Counted from the stretch's first letter, positions 29,972-42,679 are shown. The stretch: 64,000 bases of DNA from Mesorhizobium australicum WSM2073 (GCF_000230995.2 NC_019973.1:1240001-1304000), one strand, 5' to 3'. Notes: generated by a model not told the origin, from the letters alone. Numbers and translations are program-made.

Positions 29972-30208
29972 CATTCTCTCGATGTCCCGATCCTGTGTCC
30001 GGGCGACGGAAACGCGCCGGCAGCTGGGCTTTGGAGCCATGTGGATCCTGTCCGCGGGTTTTTCCCGTGACCAAGGTTCGCCCCGCTTTCCAGCCCAGCG
30101 CTTCGCCGCGAAAGATGCGTCTCGATCGCTCTAGCGACGCTGACGGGAAGCAACTGTTAACCACTCGCTCCCTATTGCTCGGCAGTCGTTTCACAGTGAG
30201 TCTTGAGC

Positions 30209-32683
30209 ATGGAAGCCAGGCGTTTTTCTCGGATCAATTCGTTGCACACAGCTGCGCCCGATGACCCCCAAGGAGAGCGTTCCGGCGGCCCGCGCGGCAA
30301 GGTCGATGTCCGCCAGTCCGGCGCTTCTTTCCCGCAGGGTGGCGACACCGAAAGCCCGGCCTGGCAAGAGTATTTTTTCCTTGCGCCCAATGTGCGTTTT
30401 ACACGCACGCCGGACTATGAGCCAAAGCACCGCCAACCGCAGGACGACGTTGCCGAGCAGGATGCACGGCAGGCGCTCCCGACGCAGCAGGTCGGTCCTG
30501 GCGCCGTCATGCATCGCGGACCGGCACCGGCCGGGCCCGCTCAGCCGGCGCGTAGCGGGGAGACGGCGCAAGGCGTTGCGCCGGCGGCTCTAAAGGGGCC
30601 AGCAACGGCACGGGCGGCCACGCGCCCGGCGCCCGTTGTCGGGAATGGCGCGCCGGTCAAAGCAGCCCCCGCTGAAAAAGCCCGGCGGCCCTATCTTTCG
30701 GATCACGCCTTCTTCGAGGGCTTGGCGCCGCTTCTGGTCGACGTGACGCCCGCCCGCCAAGTCAGCCCGGTCCCGCGTGCACCGGTGCTGGCTCCGCCGG
30801 TTGCCGCCGCCCGGGCCGATGTCTCCGGACCGGCGGTGGCCGATGTCACCGCCTTGTTCCGTGTCATCGAATGCCTTCCTGGCCAGGTTCCACCTGCCTT
30901 GCCGGACGTCTTTCCGGCCAACTCCAACAAGGTGGTGGTCGAGCCGGCCGTCCCGGCGGGCAGAGCCGCCCGGCTGGGTCGGACAACGGCCGCGACGGCG
31001 CCTGCCGCAGCCAGCGCCGCCCCGGGGCCACTTTTGCAACGCGTGGAGGAAACCGTTCCCGCCGTGCGTTCGCCGTCGCTGCCCATGGCCGGAAAGGTTG
31101 TGCAGCCGGTGACGGGCGAAGGCTACGCGCTTCCCTCGGAGGAGCTGCTGCAGCAGCCGCCGGAAGGGCAGGGCTTCTACATGTCGCAGGAGCGGCTTGA
31201 GCAGAATGCCGATCTCCTGGAAAGCGTGCTGGAGGATTTCGGCGTCCGCGGCGAAATCATCCATGTTCGCCCCGGCCCGGTCGTTACCCTCTATGAGTTC
31301 GAACCGGCGCCGGGCGTCAAATCCTCCCGCGTGATTGGTCTCGCCGACGATATCGCCCGCTCCATGTCGGCGGTCTCGGCGCGCGTCGCCGTGGTGCCCG
31401 GCCGCAACGTCATCGGCATCGAGCTGCCGAACGAGACACGCGAGACCGTCTATTTCCGTGAACTGATCGAATCGCAGGGCTTCCGCAAGACCAGCTGCAA
31501 GCTGGCGCTTTGCCTTGGCAAGACGATCGGCGGCGAACCTGTCATCGCCGAGCTGGCGAAAATGCCGCATCTGCTCGTCGCCGGCACCACCGGGTCCGGC
31601 AAGTCGGTCGCCATCAACACCATGATCCTGTCGCTGCTCTACCGGTTGAAGCCGGAAGAATGCCGGCTGATCATGGTCGACCCGAAGATGCTTGAGCTGT
31701 CAGTTTACGACGGTATCCCGCACCTTCTGACGCCCGTCGTCACCGATCCCAAGAAGGCGGTTACCGCGCTCAAATGGGCGGTGCGCGAGATGGAAGACCG
31801 CTATCGCAAGATGGCGCGGCTCGGCGTGCGCAACATCGACGGCTACAATGAGCGTGCCGCCACTGCCCGCGACAAGGGCGAGACGGTCGTCATGACCGTG
31901 CAGGCCGGCTTCGAGAAGGGCACCGGCGAGCCGCTGTTCGAACAGCAGGAGATCGACCTCGCGCCGATGCCCTACATCGTCGTCATCGTCGACGAGATGG
32001 CCGACCTGATGATGGTCGCCGGCAAGGAGATCGAAGGCGCCATCCAGCGCCTGGCGCAGATGGCGCGCGCCGCCGGGATCCACCTGATCATGGCAACGCA
32101 GCGGCCTTCCGTCGACGTCATCACCGGCACGATCAAGGCCAACTTCCCGACCCGCATCTCCTTCCAGGTCACCTCCAAGATCGACAGCCGCACCATTTTG
32201 GGCGAGCAGGGTGCCGAGCAGCTGCTCGGCCAGGGCGACATGCTGCACATGATGGGCGGCGGGCGCATCGCCCGCGTGCACGGCCCCTTTGTGTCCGACG
32301 CCGAGGTCGAGCATGTCGTGGCGCATTTGAAGGCGCAGGGCCGCCCCGAATATCTGGAGACCGTAACGGCCGACGAGGATGAAGAGGAAGAGGAAGACGA
32401 CCAGGGAGCGGTCTTCGACAAGGGAGCCGTTGCCGCCGAGGACGGCGATTCCAGCTATGACGAGGCGGTCAAGGTGGTGTTGCGCGACAAGAAATGTTCG
32501 ACGTCCTACATCCAGCGCCGCCTTGGCATCGGCTACAACCGCGCCGCTTCACTGGTCGAGCGGATGGAGAAGGAGGGTCTGGTCGGCGCACCGAACCATG
32601 TCGGCAAGCGCGAGATCATGGCGGGCAAGCGCCCGCCGGCAACCATACCTGGGGATGACGGCACGGATCGATCGGCCCCTTGA
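30209..32683 (+). CDS. DNA translocase FtsK/SpoIIIE family, soluble form
   Basis: An 824-residue ATP-dependent double-stranded DNA pump. The first 300 residues are Pro/Ala-rich and low-complexity with no hydrophobic helices, unlike membrane-anchored FtsK. A conserved alpha domain follows ([31 protein letters not shown]). The RecA-like motor has Walker [16 protein letters not shown] near residue 460, Walker [15 protein letters not shown], and [13 protein letters not shown]. The gamma winged helix that reads KOPS sites is at the C-terminus ([31 protein letters not shown]). Start ATG 30209; a TTG six bases upstream is possible. Another, membrane-bound FtsK is probably encoded elsewhere. A bidirectional terminator follows. 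Confidence 0.9.
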   Translation: MEARRFSRINSLHTAAPDDPQGERSGGPRGKVDVRQSGASFPQGGDTESPAWQEYFFLAPNVRFTRTPDYEPKHRQPQDDVAEQDARQALPTQQVGPGAVMHRGPAPAGPAQPARSGETAQGVAPAALKGPATARAATRPAPVVGNGAPVKAAPAEKARRPYLSDHAFFEGLAPLLVDVTPARQVSPVPRAPVLAPPVAAARADVSGPAVADVTALFRVIECLPGQVPPALPDVFPANSNKVVVEPAVPAGRAARLGRTTAATAPAAASAAPGPLLQRVEETVPAVRSPSLPMAGKVVQPVTGEGYALPSEELLQQPPEGQGFYMSQERLEQNADLLESVLEDFGVRGEIIHVRPGPVVTLYEFEPAPGVKSSRVIGLADDIARSMSAVSARVAVVPGRNVIGIELPNETRETVYFRELIESQGFRKTSCKLALCLGKTIGGEPVIAELAKMPHLLVAGTTGSGKSVAINTMILSLLYRLKPEECRLIMVDPKMLELSVYDGIPHLLTPVVTDPKKAVTALKWAVREMEDRYRKMARLGVRNIDGYNERAATARDKGETVVMTVQAGFEKGTGEPLFEQQEIDLAPMPYIVVIVDEMADLMMVAGKEIEGAIQRLAQMARAAGIHLIMATQRPSVDVITGTIKANFPTRISFQVTSKIDSRTILGEQGAEQLLGQGDMLHMMGGGRIARVHGPFVSDAEVEHVVAHLKAQGRPEYLETVTADEDEEEEEDDQGAVFDKGAVAAEDGDSSYDEAVKVVLRDKKCSTSYIQRRLGIGYNRAASLVERMEKEGLVGAPNHVGKREIMAGKRPPATIPGDDGTDRSAP

Positions 32684-32695
32684 TCCGCAACGCAT

Positions 32696-32721
32696 AAAAA
32701 GGCCGGTTGCCCGGCCTTTTT
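32696..32721. terminator. Bidirectional intrinsic terminator between ftsK-like gene and tal
   Basis: AAAAAGGCCGG-TTGC-CCGGCCTTTTT: perfect 11-bp stem whose A/T flanks give a T-tract on both strands, between convergent genes. Confidence 0.9.
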
Positions 32722-32741
32722 CGTATCGGGCATAAGCTCGC

Positions 32742-33398
32742 TCAGCCGATTTTCTGGCCGGTCTTTGCCCAGTCGGCGAGGAAGGCGGCAAGGCCCTTGT
32801 CGGTCAGCGGGTGATTGACCAGCGCCTTCAGGGTCGCGGGTGGCGCGGTGACGATATCGGCGCCGATGAGCGCCGCCTGCTTCACGTGGTTCACTGTGCG
32901 CACGGAAGCGGTCAGGATCTCGGTCTGGAAATCGTAATTGTCGTAGATCTGACGGATCTCCTGGATCACTTCCATGCCGTCAGAGCCGGTATCGTCGATG
33001 CGGCCGACGAAGGGCGAGATGAAGGAGGCGCCTGCCTTGGCGGCGAGCAGCGCCTGGTTGGCCGAGAAGCACAGCGTGACGTTGACCATGCGGTTCATCT
33101 CGGTGCGGATCGTCTTGCAGGCCTTCAATCCGTCCAGCGTCAACGGCACCTTGATGGCGACATTCGGTGCGATCTTGGCCAGCACCTCGGCCTCGGCCAT
33201 CATCTGCTTGTATTCGGTCGCCACGACTTCCGCGGAAACCGGGCCTTCGACGATGTCGCAGATCTGCTTGGTGACCTCGGCGATTTTGCCGCCCGATTTC
33301 AGGATCAGCGACGGGTTGGTGGTGACGCCGTCGAGCAACCCCAGATCGATCAGTTCACGGATTTCCTTGATATCGGCTGTGTCGGCAAAAAATTTCAT
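32742..33398 (-). CDS. Transaldolase / fructose-6-phosphate aldolase-like (TalC type)
   Basis: A 218-residue small transaldolase of the pentose phosphate pathway. The Schiff-base lysine is K83 in [41 protein letters not shown] at the N-terminus and [32 protein letters not shown] are diagnostic of the TalC/Fsa subfamily (about 215-220 residues). Whether it is a true transaldolase or a fructose-6-phosphate aldolase cannot be decided from these motifs alone. Start at 33398, 13 codons inside the longest frame, is chosen for the family N-terminus. It is divergent from priA with 90 bp between them. Confidence 0.93.
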   Translation of the reverse strand: MKFFADTADIKEIRELIDLGLLDGVTTNPSLILKSGGKIAEVTKQICDIVEGPVSAEVVATEYKQMMAEAEVLAKIAPNVAIKVPLTLDGLKACKTIRTEMNRMVNVTLCFSANQALLAAKAGASFISPFVGRIDDTGSDGMEVIQEIRQIYDNYDFQTEILTASVRTVNHVKQAALIGADIVTAPPATLKALVNHPLTDKGLAAFLADWAKTGQKIG

Positions 33399-33488
33399 GG
33401 CGGTCTCCTGACGATTTCGTGGCGCCTGCGAAGGCACGTTCAGCGTTGCCCTTTGATCTAGAGCAAAGTCGGGGCAAGGTCACGCCTA

Positions 33489-35672
33489 ATGATCGAAGAT
33501 TCGCCCTTTGTCGCAGCCGCACCGGTGCTGGTGCCGATGCCGGCTGAACGCCCCTACACCTATGCCGTGCCGGCCGGCATGCGGGTGGTGCCGGGCTCGA
33601 TCGTGCGCGTGCCGCTCGGGCCGCGCCAGGTCGCCGGCATCGTCTGGGACGGCGTGGTCGAGCAGGTCGATGCCAGGAAATTGCGCCCGATCGAACAGGT
33701 TTTCGACTGTCCGCCGATCGATCGCGCCATGCGCCGCTTCGTCGACTGGGTGGCGCAATACACGCTGTCGGCGCCGGGCATGGTGGCGCGCATGCTGCTG
33801 CGTGCGCCGGAAGCTTTCGATCCCGAACCCTGGATCGAAGGACTGCAGCGGACGCTCGTCATGCCCGATCGGATGACGGATGCGAGGACGCGGGTGCTGG
33901 AGACGGCCGAAGGAGGGCTGGCCTGGACGCGCTCGGGGCTGGCGCATGCCGCCGGCGTGTCGTCGACGGTGATCGAGGGGCTGAAAGCGCAAGGCGTGTT
34001 CGAAACGGTGATGATCCCGCCGCGCCCGGTGGTGGCCGCACCCGACCCAAGCTATGCCGTGCCGGACCTGATGCCGGACCAGAACGACGCCGCGTCGATG
34101 CTGCGCGCCAATGTCGCGGCCGGTGTGTTCAATGTCGCGCTGCTCGACGGCGTCACCGGGTCCGGCAAGACGGAGGTCTATTTCGAGGCGGTGGCGGCCG
34201 CGCTCGATCAGGGAAAACAGGTGCTGATCCTGCTGCCCGAAATCGCGCTGACGCATGCTTTTCTCGAACGCTTCCAGCAGCGCTTCGGTGCCAAGCCGGG
34301 GGAATGGCATTCCGATCTGCCGCCCAGGATGCGCGAAAAAGTCTGGCGGCAAGTGGCGGAAGGGGGCGTGCGTGTCGTCGCCGGCGCACGCTCGGCGCTG
34401 TTCCTGCCGTTCAAGGAACTTGGCCTGATCGTGGTCGACGAGGAGCACGACCCAGCCTACAAGCAGGAAGACCGTGTCTTCTACAATGCGCGCGACATGG
34501 CTGTCGTGCGCGGGCATATTGGCAGCTTTCCGGTGGTGCTGGCGTCGGCGACGCCGTCGGTCGAGAGCCGGGTCAACGCAAGCCAGGGCCGCTATGCCAG
34601 GGCTGTTCTTTCCGCCCGCTTCGCCGAGGCGGCACTTCCCGATCTCAAGTCGATCGACATGCGCCGCGCGCCGCCGGCCCGTGGCGGCTTCCTGTCGCCG
34701 GTGCTGATCGACCATATGCGCAAGACGCTGGAGAAGCAGGAACAGTCGCTGCTGTTCCTCAACCGGCGCGGCTATGCGCCGCTGACGCTGTGCCGGGTCT
34801 GCGGCCATCGCTTCGGCTGCCCGGTGTGCTCGGCCTGGATGGTCGAACACCGCTTTCGCGGCCAGTTGGTGTGTCATCACTGCGGTCACAATGAGCGCCG
34901 TCCGGAAGCCTGCCCCGAATGCGGCACGCTCGACCATCTGGTCGCTTGCGGGCCGGGGGTCGAGCGCATCGCCGAAGAGGTCGTCACGCATTTCCCGGAC
35001 GCGCGTACCATCGTGCTGTCGTCGGATATAATGGGGGGTGTACGACGGTTGCGGCTGGAACTGGAGGCTATCGCCAACGGCGAGGCCGATATCGTCATCG
35101 GCACGCAACTGGTCGCCAAGGGTCACAATTTCCCGAACATGACGCTGGTCGGCGTCGTCGATGCCGATCTGGGCCTTGCCAATGGCGATCCGCGCGCCGC
35201 CGAGCGCACCTTCCAGCTGCTCAGCCAGGTGACCGGCCGTGCCGGCCGCACCGGCAAGAAGAGCCTTGGCCTGCTGCAGACCTTCCAGCCCGACCATCCG
35301 GTGATGCGGGCGATCGTCTCCGGCGATGCCGAGTCTTTCTACCAGCGCGAGATTTCAGAGCGCGAACGCGCTGCCTTGCCGCCCTTCGGCCGGCTGGCAG
35401 GCGTCATCGTCAGCGCGGTGACGCGGGCGGAAGCGGAAGGCCATGCACGCGGCCTGCGCCGCTCCGCACCGGAGGCGCCGGATCTGTTCGTGCTCGGGCC
35501 GGCGGAAGCGCCATTATCGTTGCTCGGCGGTCGCCACCGCTTCCGCCTGCTGATCCAGGGCGAACGGCGCGCCGACATGCAGAGCTTCATCCGCGCCATG
35601 CTGGCCAACGGGCCGAAACAGCGCGGCTCGGTTCGGGTGCAGGTGGACGTCGACCCGCAGAGCTTTTTGTAA
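33489..35672 (+). CDS. priA: Primosomal protein N' (replication restart helicase PriA)
   Basis: A 3'-5' DEAH-type helicase that reloads the replisome at stalled forks. The 727 residues hold the N-terminal DNA-binding domain (VPMPAERPYTYAVPAGMRVVPGSIVRVPLG), Walker A GVTGSGKTEVYFEAV near residue 220, and the DEEH box VVDEEHDPAYKQED. The zinc-binding insertion contains paired cysteines: CRVCGHRFGCPVC, then CHHCGHNE and CPECGT. The helicase C motifs GTQLVAKGHNFPNMTLVGVVDAD and QVTGRAGRTGK follow. The start ATG at 33489 is two bases after an upstream stop and is the family start. The toxin gene of the next pair is convergent with it. Confidence 0.96.
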   Translation: MIEDSPFVAAAPVLVPMPAERPYTYAVPAGMRVVPGSIVRVPLGPRQVAGIVWDGVVEQVDARKLRPIEQVFDCPPIDRAMRRFVDWVAQYTLSAPGMVARMLLRAPEAFDPEPWIEGLQRTLVMPDRMTDARTRVLETAEGGLAWTRSGLAHAAGVSSTVIEGLKAQGVFETVMIPPRPVVAAPDPSYAVPDLMPDQNDAASMLRANVAAGVFNVALLDGVTGSGKTEVYFEAVAAALDQGKQVLILLPEIALTHAFLERFQQRFGAKPGEWHSDLPPRMREKVWRQVAEGGVRVVAGARSALFLPFKELGLIVVDEEHDPAYKQEDRVFYNARDMAVVRGHIGSFPVVLASATPSVESRVNASQGRYARAVLSARFAEAALPDLKSIDMRRAPPARGGFLSPVLIDHMRKTLEKQEQSLLFLNRRGYAPLTLCRVCGHRFGCPVCSAWMVEHRFRGQLVCHHCGHNERRPEACPECGTLDHLVACGPGVERIAEEVVTHFPDARTIVLSSDIMGGVRRLRLELEAIANGEADIVIGTQLVAKGHNFPNMTLVGVVDADLGLANGDPRAAERTFQLLSQVTGRAGRTGKKSLGLLQTFQPDHPVMRAIVSGDAESFYQREISERERAALPPFGRLAGVIVSAVTRAEAEGHARGLRRSAPEAPDLFVLGPAEAPLSLLGGRHRFRLLIQGERRADMQSFIRAMLANGPKQRGSVRVQVDVDPQSFL

Positions 35673-35689
35673 GCTCGCTGAACATCTCG

Positions 35690-36142
35690 TTAGGCGCCGA
35701 GTTCGGCCTCAAACGGATTCAGACTTGCGACCTTCAGAGCGTCGAAATGGCGGTTGTTCGCGGTAAGGATCGTCAAATCGTGCACAAGCGCGGTAGCAGC
35801 GATCAGGATATCGGGAAGACCTGGGTTGCGCCCAAGAGCAATCGCCATATCTTCCATTTCTCCCGCCCGTCTGGCGATGGCGGAGCCTACCGGCAGGAGC
35901 CGTTCATCAAATTCATCCAGCAGACTGTCCAGCCAGCGCTCCAGTCGTTCCGCTCGCTGAGTGCCCCCGGCACGCCTCAACTTGGCAACGCCCTTCTGGA
36001 CTTCAGCCGCTGCTATAGCCGGAATATACCAAGTGTGGCGCCGCCCCGTATGCGACAGCCAAGTCTGGAAAGCGGGCGGAAGTGCAGCACGATCGGGAGC
36101 GAACACCGACAACACCGACGTGTCGAGAAGATATCCGTTCAA
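35690..36142 (-). CDS. PIN-domain toxin (VapC/FitB-like)
   Basis: Probable ribonuclease toxin of 150 residues. PIN-domain acidic residues are visible: D7 in YLLDTSVLS, E47 in AAAEVQKG and D111 in LPDILIAATA, with a final LTANNRHF block that resembles the L-T-x-N motif of FitB-type proteins. Its start overlaps the stop of the Phd-like antitoxin by four bases, the usual antitoxin-first arrangement. The pair sits between priA (convergent) and the racemase gene (divergent), where it interrupts otherwise housekeeping genes. The module is likely autoregulated through the antitoxin. Confidence 0.9.
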   Translation of the reverse strand: MNGYLLDTSVLSVFAPDRAALPPAFQTWLSHTGRRHTWYIPAIAAAEVQKGVAKLRRAGGTQRAERLERWLDSLLDEFDERLLPVGSAIARRAGEMEDMAIALGRNPGLPDILIAATALVHDLTILTANNRHFDALKVASLNPFEAELGA

Positions 36143-36381
36143 AAATCAAAATCCCTGAGGATCGATTGATCTCTTTCAAGCTCGATGCCGCCCGGATATT
36201 TGAGAAGGAAGTCGATGAAGGCGTCGTTACGATCCGGGTAGAGCTTGCGGGCCTCTTCGATCGGTACAACCGCCGCGGCAGGTTTGCCATGCTTTGTGAT
36301 GATTGTAGGCTCGCCGTTTTCGGCAGCTTCCACGAGCGCGGAGAAACTTGCTTTGGCCTCTCGTACCTGCATTGTCTTCAT
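36139..36381 (-). CDS. Phd/YefM-family antitoxin
   Basis: An 80-residue antitoxin. The N-terminal DNA-binding Phd fold reads MKTMQVREAKASFSALVEAAENGEPTIITKHGKPAAAVVP, and the acidic C-terminal tail (GIELERDQSILRDFDF) would wrap and neutralise the toxin. It overlaps the toxin start by four bases. About 66 bp separate it from the divergent racemase gene, which leaves a short space for promoter and operator. Confidence 0.92.
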   Translation of the reverse strand: MKTMQVREAKASFSALVEAAENGEPTIITKHGKPAAAVVPIEEARKLYPDRNDAFIDFLLKYPGGIELERDQSILRDFDF

Positions 36382-36447
36382 GGCCGAGCTCCTTGTGGTC
36401 TCATGGGGTCATAATATAGAAATCGTACGGGAAAGGAACAGCCCGTC

Positions 36448-37143
36448 ATGAAAACCCTCGGCCTGCTCGGCGGCATGAGCTGGGAATCGACCGCCATCTA
36501 CTACCGCCTGCTCAACGAGATCGTGCGTGAGCGGCTGGGCGGTCTGCATTCGGCGAAGCTGCTGCTCTGGTCGTTCGATTTCGCCGAGATCGCCGAACGG
36601 CAGCATGATGGCGACTGGGACGGTGCCGGTGCGCTGCTGATCGATGCCGCACACAAACTTGAGGCCGGCGGTGCGGAGGGCCTGCTTCTGTGCACCAACA
36701 CCATGCACAGACTGGCCGACCAGGTGCAGGCGGCTGTGTCGATCCCGCTGATCCATATCGCCGACGCCACCGCGGCCACGGTCAGGCAGGCCGGCCTGCG
36801 GCGGCCGGCGCTGCTGGCAACGCGGTTCACCATGGAGCAGGACTTCTACAAGGGCCGGCTTGCCGACAAATATGGCCTGTCGCCAGTGGTACCGGATTCG
36901 GCCGGGCGCGACATGGTGCATCGCGTCATCTACGAGGAACTCTGTCAGGGCATCGTCACCGAAGCCTCGAAGGCGGCCTATGTCGCCGAGGCAAACCGCT
37001 TGCGCCGCGACGAAGCCGCCGACAGCCTGATCATGGGCTGCACCGAGATCACCATGCTCATCGGCCAGGATGATTTCGACATCCCGGTTTTCGACACGAC
37101 GCGCATCCATGCCGGGGCGGCGGTGGAATTCGCACTCGGTTGA
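36448..37143 (+). CDS. Aspartate/glutamate racemase family protein
   Basis: A 231-residue cofactor-independent amino-acid racemase. The two catalytic cysteines are C82 in LLLCTNTMHRLADQ and C198 in IMGCTEITMLI; the N-terminal substrate loop is MKTLGLLGGMSWESTAIYYRLLN. This pattern is closest to the YgeA/aspartate racemase branch rather than MurI. Start ATG at 36448 with GGAAAGGAAC upstream. Single gene, divergent from the antitoxin gene and about 95 bp before a small membrane protein gene. Confidence 0.9.
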   Translation: MKTLGLLGGMSWESTAIYYRLLNEIVRERLGGLHSAKLLLWSFDFAEIAERQHDGDWDGAGALLIDAAHKLEAGGAEGLLLCTNTMHRLADQVQAAVSIPLIHIADATAATVRQAGLRRPALLATRFTMEQDFYKGRLADKYGLSPVVPDSAGRDMVHRVIYEELCQGIVTEASKAAYVAEANRLRRDEAADSLIMGCTEITMLIGQDDFDIPVFDTTRIHAGAAVEFALG

Positions 37144-37238
37144 TGCGCGTCTCCTAAAGTGGCTGAAGCCATCTGGCGCCGGTTCTTTCCTTCGCTAGAA
37201 TGTCGGCGATTTTCAAAACAGGCATTTCGAGGGACACG

Positions 37239-37634
37239 ATGGATTTTGCGCTTCCATGGCCGACGAGCCAGGGCGAATGGCTGGCCTGGTCGAGCGCGGC
37301 CTTCACCGTGCTGCTCGGTCTTCTGTTTTTCCTGGCGCCGGGGCTGGCGTTCCGTATCCTGCGCCTGCAGGCGAAACCCGAGAAGGCGGCGGCGATCGCC
37401 GAGGGGCGCGGCCGCATGTCGGGCTTCTATCTCGGAGTCGGCCTGTGCTGCATCCTGCTCGCGCAGCCCCTGGTCTACATGGCTCTCGGATTTTCCTGGC
37501 TGTTCACCGCATTCGGCCGGCTGCTGTCGATGATGTCGGATGGCGCCAATACACCTTTCAATTGGGTTTCCATTGTGGTGGAATTGGCGCTCGCGGCCTT
37601 GCCGCTCGCCTTTGCCTTCGGCTTTGTGCCCTGA
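37239..37634 (+). CDS. Small membrane protein, four predicted helices (function unknown)
   Basis: A 131-residue hydrophobic protein starting MDFALPWPTSQGEWLAW. Hydrophobic segments lie near residues 15-35 (SAAFTVLLGLLFFLAPGL), 60-80 (SGFYLGVGLCCILLAQP), 80-95 and 108-128 (ALAALPLAFAFGFVP), so four transmembrane helices are likely. It resembles small DUF4345-type membrane proteins, but I cannot confirm this. ATG at 37239 is preferred (AGGGACACG upstream); the frame extends to 37200. It lies upstream of the atp operon with a 246-bp gap that holds a small hairpin over the stop codon (37630-37651). Confidence 0.7.
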   Translation: MDFALPWPTSQGEWLAWSSAAFTVLLGLLFFLAPGLAFRILRLQAKPEKAAAIAEGRGRMSGFYLGVGLCCILLAQPLVYMALGFSWLFTAFGRLLSMMSDGANTPFNWVSIVVELALAALPLAFAFGFVP

Positions 37635-37651
37635 ATCCTGGGGTATTCAGG
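37630..37651. repeat. Hairpin over a stop codon
   Basis: CCTGAAT and ATTCAGG (perfect 7-bp arms, 8-nt loop) span the stop codon of the membrane protein gene. The ATTCAGG arm is shared with the palindromic elements at 14411 and 60257, so this may be a decayed relative or a chance terminator. The rest of the gap up to 37880 shows nothing else I can name; the atp promoter must lie there. Confidence 0.4.
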
Positions 37652-37880
37652 CGCGCAGGACGCTGATCTTTCGCCGGATGCGACAATAGTGCCTGAAAAC
37701 CATGCGGAACGACGCATTGCGGTCTTAAAATGCCTGTGCTAGACGGCAATCGACTTTCGGCCGGGGATAGCGGAAGCCGCGCCTCCGTGCTTGGAAAAAT
37801 GCAGTAAGGTCAAAGATTTAGCCAGAGTTTTTGCTCGCGCCAACAATCTGCGGCCTGTCAGACAAGAGAAAAGACGGTCC

Positions 37881-38441
37881 GTGGCTCAATCGTCATCGCC
37901 AATCTCAGGTGTCGCAGAACGCTATGCCGGTTCGCTGTTCGAACTGGCATCGCAGGCAAATTCCGTGGCCAAGGTCGAGGCCGACCTCACCAGTTTCGAG
38001 GCCATGCTCGCGGGCAGTGCCGACCTGACCCGGCTGATCAACAGCCCGGTATTCTCCAGCGAGGACCAGGCCAAGGCCATCGGGGCGATCGCCGACAAGG
38101 CCGGCATCACCGGCCTGACCGGCAATTTCCTGCGCGTCGTCGCCAAGAACCGCCGCCTGTTCGCGGTGCCCGGCATGATCAAGGCATTCCGCCAGATCGC
38201 CGCTGAACACCGTGGCGAGGCCGCCGCCGACGTGACGTCGGCTCATGAGCTGACCGCGGCCCAGCAGACCGAACTCAAGGCGGCGCTGAAGGGCGTTGCC
38301 GGCAAGGACGTGACCATTTCCGTCACCGTCGATCCGTCGCTGCTCGGCGGGCTGGTGGTCAAGATGGGCTCGCGCCAGATCGATACGTCGCTCAAAACCA
38401 AACTCAATTCGCTCAAGCTTGCACTGAAAGAGGTCGGCTGA
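37881..38441 (+). CDS. atpH: ATP synthase F1 subunit delta
   Basis: Peripheral stalk subunit that links F1 to the b subunits. The 186-residue protein starts at a GTG ([23 protein letters not shown]), where the family N-terminus begins; in-frame sequence further upstream is not conserved in character. The C-terminus ends [33 protein letters not shown], the OSCP/delta signature. Its stop overlaps the atpA start by one base (TGATG). It is the first gene of atpHAGDC; genes for F0 are not here, as is usual in alphaproteobacteria. Confidence 0.95.
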   Translation: MAQSSSPISGVAERYAGSLFELASQANSVAKVEADLTSFEAMLAGSADLTRLINSPVFSSEDQAKAIGAIADKAGITGLTGNFLRVVAKNRRLFAVPGMIKAFRQIAAEHRGEAAADVTSAHELTAAQQTELKAALKGVAGKDVTISVTVDPSLLGGLVVKMGSRQIDTSLKTKLNSLKLALKEVG

Positions 38442-39970
38442 TGGACATCCGCGCCGCGGAAATTTCCGCAATTCTGAAAGACCAGATCAAGAATTTCGGC
38501 AAGGAGGCCGAGGTCTCCGAAGTCGGACAGGTGCTGTCCGTCGGTGACGGTATCGCCCGCGTCTATGGCCTCGACAATGTCCAGGCCGGCGAAATGGTCG
38601 AGTTCCCCGGCGGCATCCGCGGCATGGCGCTCAACCTCGAAGCCGACAATGTCGGCGTCGTCATCTTCGGCGCCGACCGCGACATCAAGGAAGGCGACAT
38701 CGTCAAGCGCACCGGCGCCATCGTCGACGTTCCCGTCGGCCCCGGCCTGCTCGGCCGCGTCGTCGACGCGCTCGGCAACCCGATCGACGGCAAGGGGCCG
38801 ATCAAGGCGACCGAACGCAAGCGTGTCGACGTGAAGGCGCCGGGCATCATTCCGCGCAAATCGGTCAACGAGCCGATGTCGACCGGTCTCAAGGCCATCG
38901 ACGCGCTGATCCCGGTCGGCCGCGGCCAGCGCGAGCTGGTCATCGGTGACCGCCAGACCGGCAAGACCGCCATCATCCTCGATACGATGCTCAACCAGAA
39001 GTCGGTGCACGACAACGGCCCGGAAAAGGAAAAGCTCTACTGCGTCTACGTCGCCGTCGGCCAGAAGCGTTCGACCGTCGCGCAGTTCGTCAAGGTTCTG
39101 GAAGAGCGCGGCGCGCTCGAATACTCGATCATCATCGCCGCCACCGCTTCCGACCCGGCGCCGATGCAGTTCCTGGCGCCGTTCGCCGGCTGCACCATGG
39201 GCGAATATTTCCGCGACAACGGCATGCATGCGCTGATCAGCTATGACGATCTGTCGAAGCAGGCTGTCGCCTATCGCCAGATGTCGCTGTTGCTGCGCCG
39301 CCCGCCGGGCCGCGAAGCCTATCCCGGCGACGTCTTCTACCTGCACTCGCGCCTGCTCGAGCGCGCCGCCAAGCTCAACGACGATCTGGGTGGCGGATCG
39401 CTGACCGCCCTGCCGATCATCGAGACGCAGGCCAACGACGTGTCGGCCTATATCCCGACCAACGTGATCTCGATCACCGACGGCCAGATATTCCTCGAAA
39501 CCAACCTGTTCTTCCAGGGCATCCGTCCGGCCGTCAACGTCGGCCTGTCGGTCAGCCGCGTCGGCTCGGCCGCGCAGATCAAGGCGATGAAGCAGGTCGC
39601 CGGCTCGATCAAGGGCGAGCTCGCGCAGTACCGCGAAATGGCTGCCTTCGCGCAGTTCGGCTCGGATCTCGACGCCGCCACGCAGCGCCTGCTCAACCGC
39701 GGATCGCGCCTGACCGAACTCCTGAAGCAGCCGCAGTTCTCGCCGCTGAAGACGGAAGAGCAGGTCGCGGTGATTTTCGCCGGCGTCAACGGCTATCTCG
39801 ACAAGCTGCCGGTCAACCAGGTCGGCAAGTTCGAGCACGGCCTGCTCAGCCACATGCGTGCGGCGGGCAAGGACGTTCTCGACGCCATCCGCAAGGAAAA
39901 GGCGCTTTCGGACGATCTGCGCGCCAAGCTCAAGGCCGAGATCGACGCCTTCGCCAAGACCTTCGCCTGA
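38441..39970 (+). CDS. atpA: ATP synthase F1 subunit alpha
   Basis: Regulatory nucleotide-binding subunit of F1, 509 residues. P-loop [10 protein letters not shown] begins at about residue 169. The N-terminus [47 protein letters not shown] and the block [35 protein letters not shown], with [10 protein letters not shown] later, are diagnostic. It is coupled to atpH by a one-base overlap and followed 46 bp later by atpG. Confidence 0.98.
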   Translation: MDIRAAEISAILKDQIKNFGKEAEVSEVGQVLSVGDGIARVYGLDNVQAGEMVEFPGGIRGMALNLEADNVGVVIFGADRDIKEGDIVKRTGAIVDVPVGPGLLGRVVDALGNPIDGKGPIKATERKRVDVKAPGIIPRKSVNEPMSTGLKAIDALIPVGRGQRELVIGDRQTGKTAIILDTMLNQKSVHDNGPEKEKLYCVYVAVGQKRSTVAQFVKVLEERGALEYSIIIAATASDPAPMQFLAPFAGCTMGEYFRDNGMHALISYDDLSKQAVAYRQMSLLLRRPPGREAYPGDVFYLHSRLLERAAKLNDDLGGGSLTALPIIETQANDVSAYIPTNVISITDGQIFLETNLFFQGIRPAVNVGLSVSRVGSAAQIKAMKQVAGSIKGELAQYREMAAFAQFGSDLDAATQRLLNRGSRLTELLKQPQFSPLKTEEQVAVIFAGVNGYLDKLPVNQVGKFEHGLLSHMRAAGKDVLDAIRKEKALSDDLRAKLKAEIDAFAKTFA

Positions 39971-40016
39971 GCGAAGCGCCAGTCCGGATGAGACAAGACG
40001 GGATCAGGTTTGAAGC

Positions 40017-42567
<2,551 letters not shown>

Positions 42568-42574
42568 ATCAAGC

Positions 42575-42673
42575 GAATAGGGAGTAGTCAGTAGTCAGTA
42601 GTGAATAGCAGCTGGGCGAGTCGGATAGTTGTTCTCTTGCCCTACTTCTTACTCACTATTCCCTACTCACTAA
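42575..42673. repeat. Imperfect inverted repeat between atpD and atpC
   Basis: The left part has tandem GTAGTCA units (GGGAGTAGTCAGTAGTCAGT, then AGTGAATAG) and the right part reads the imperfect complement (TACTCACTATTCCCTACTC). It fills the atpD-atpC gap, which in many relatives is short. It is AT-richer than its surroundings and has no ORF. Inside an operon it could alter atpC expression or mRNA processing. Confidence 0.75.
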
Positions 42674-42679
42674 ATTGAC

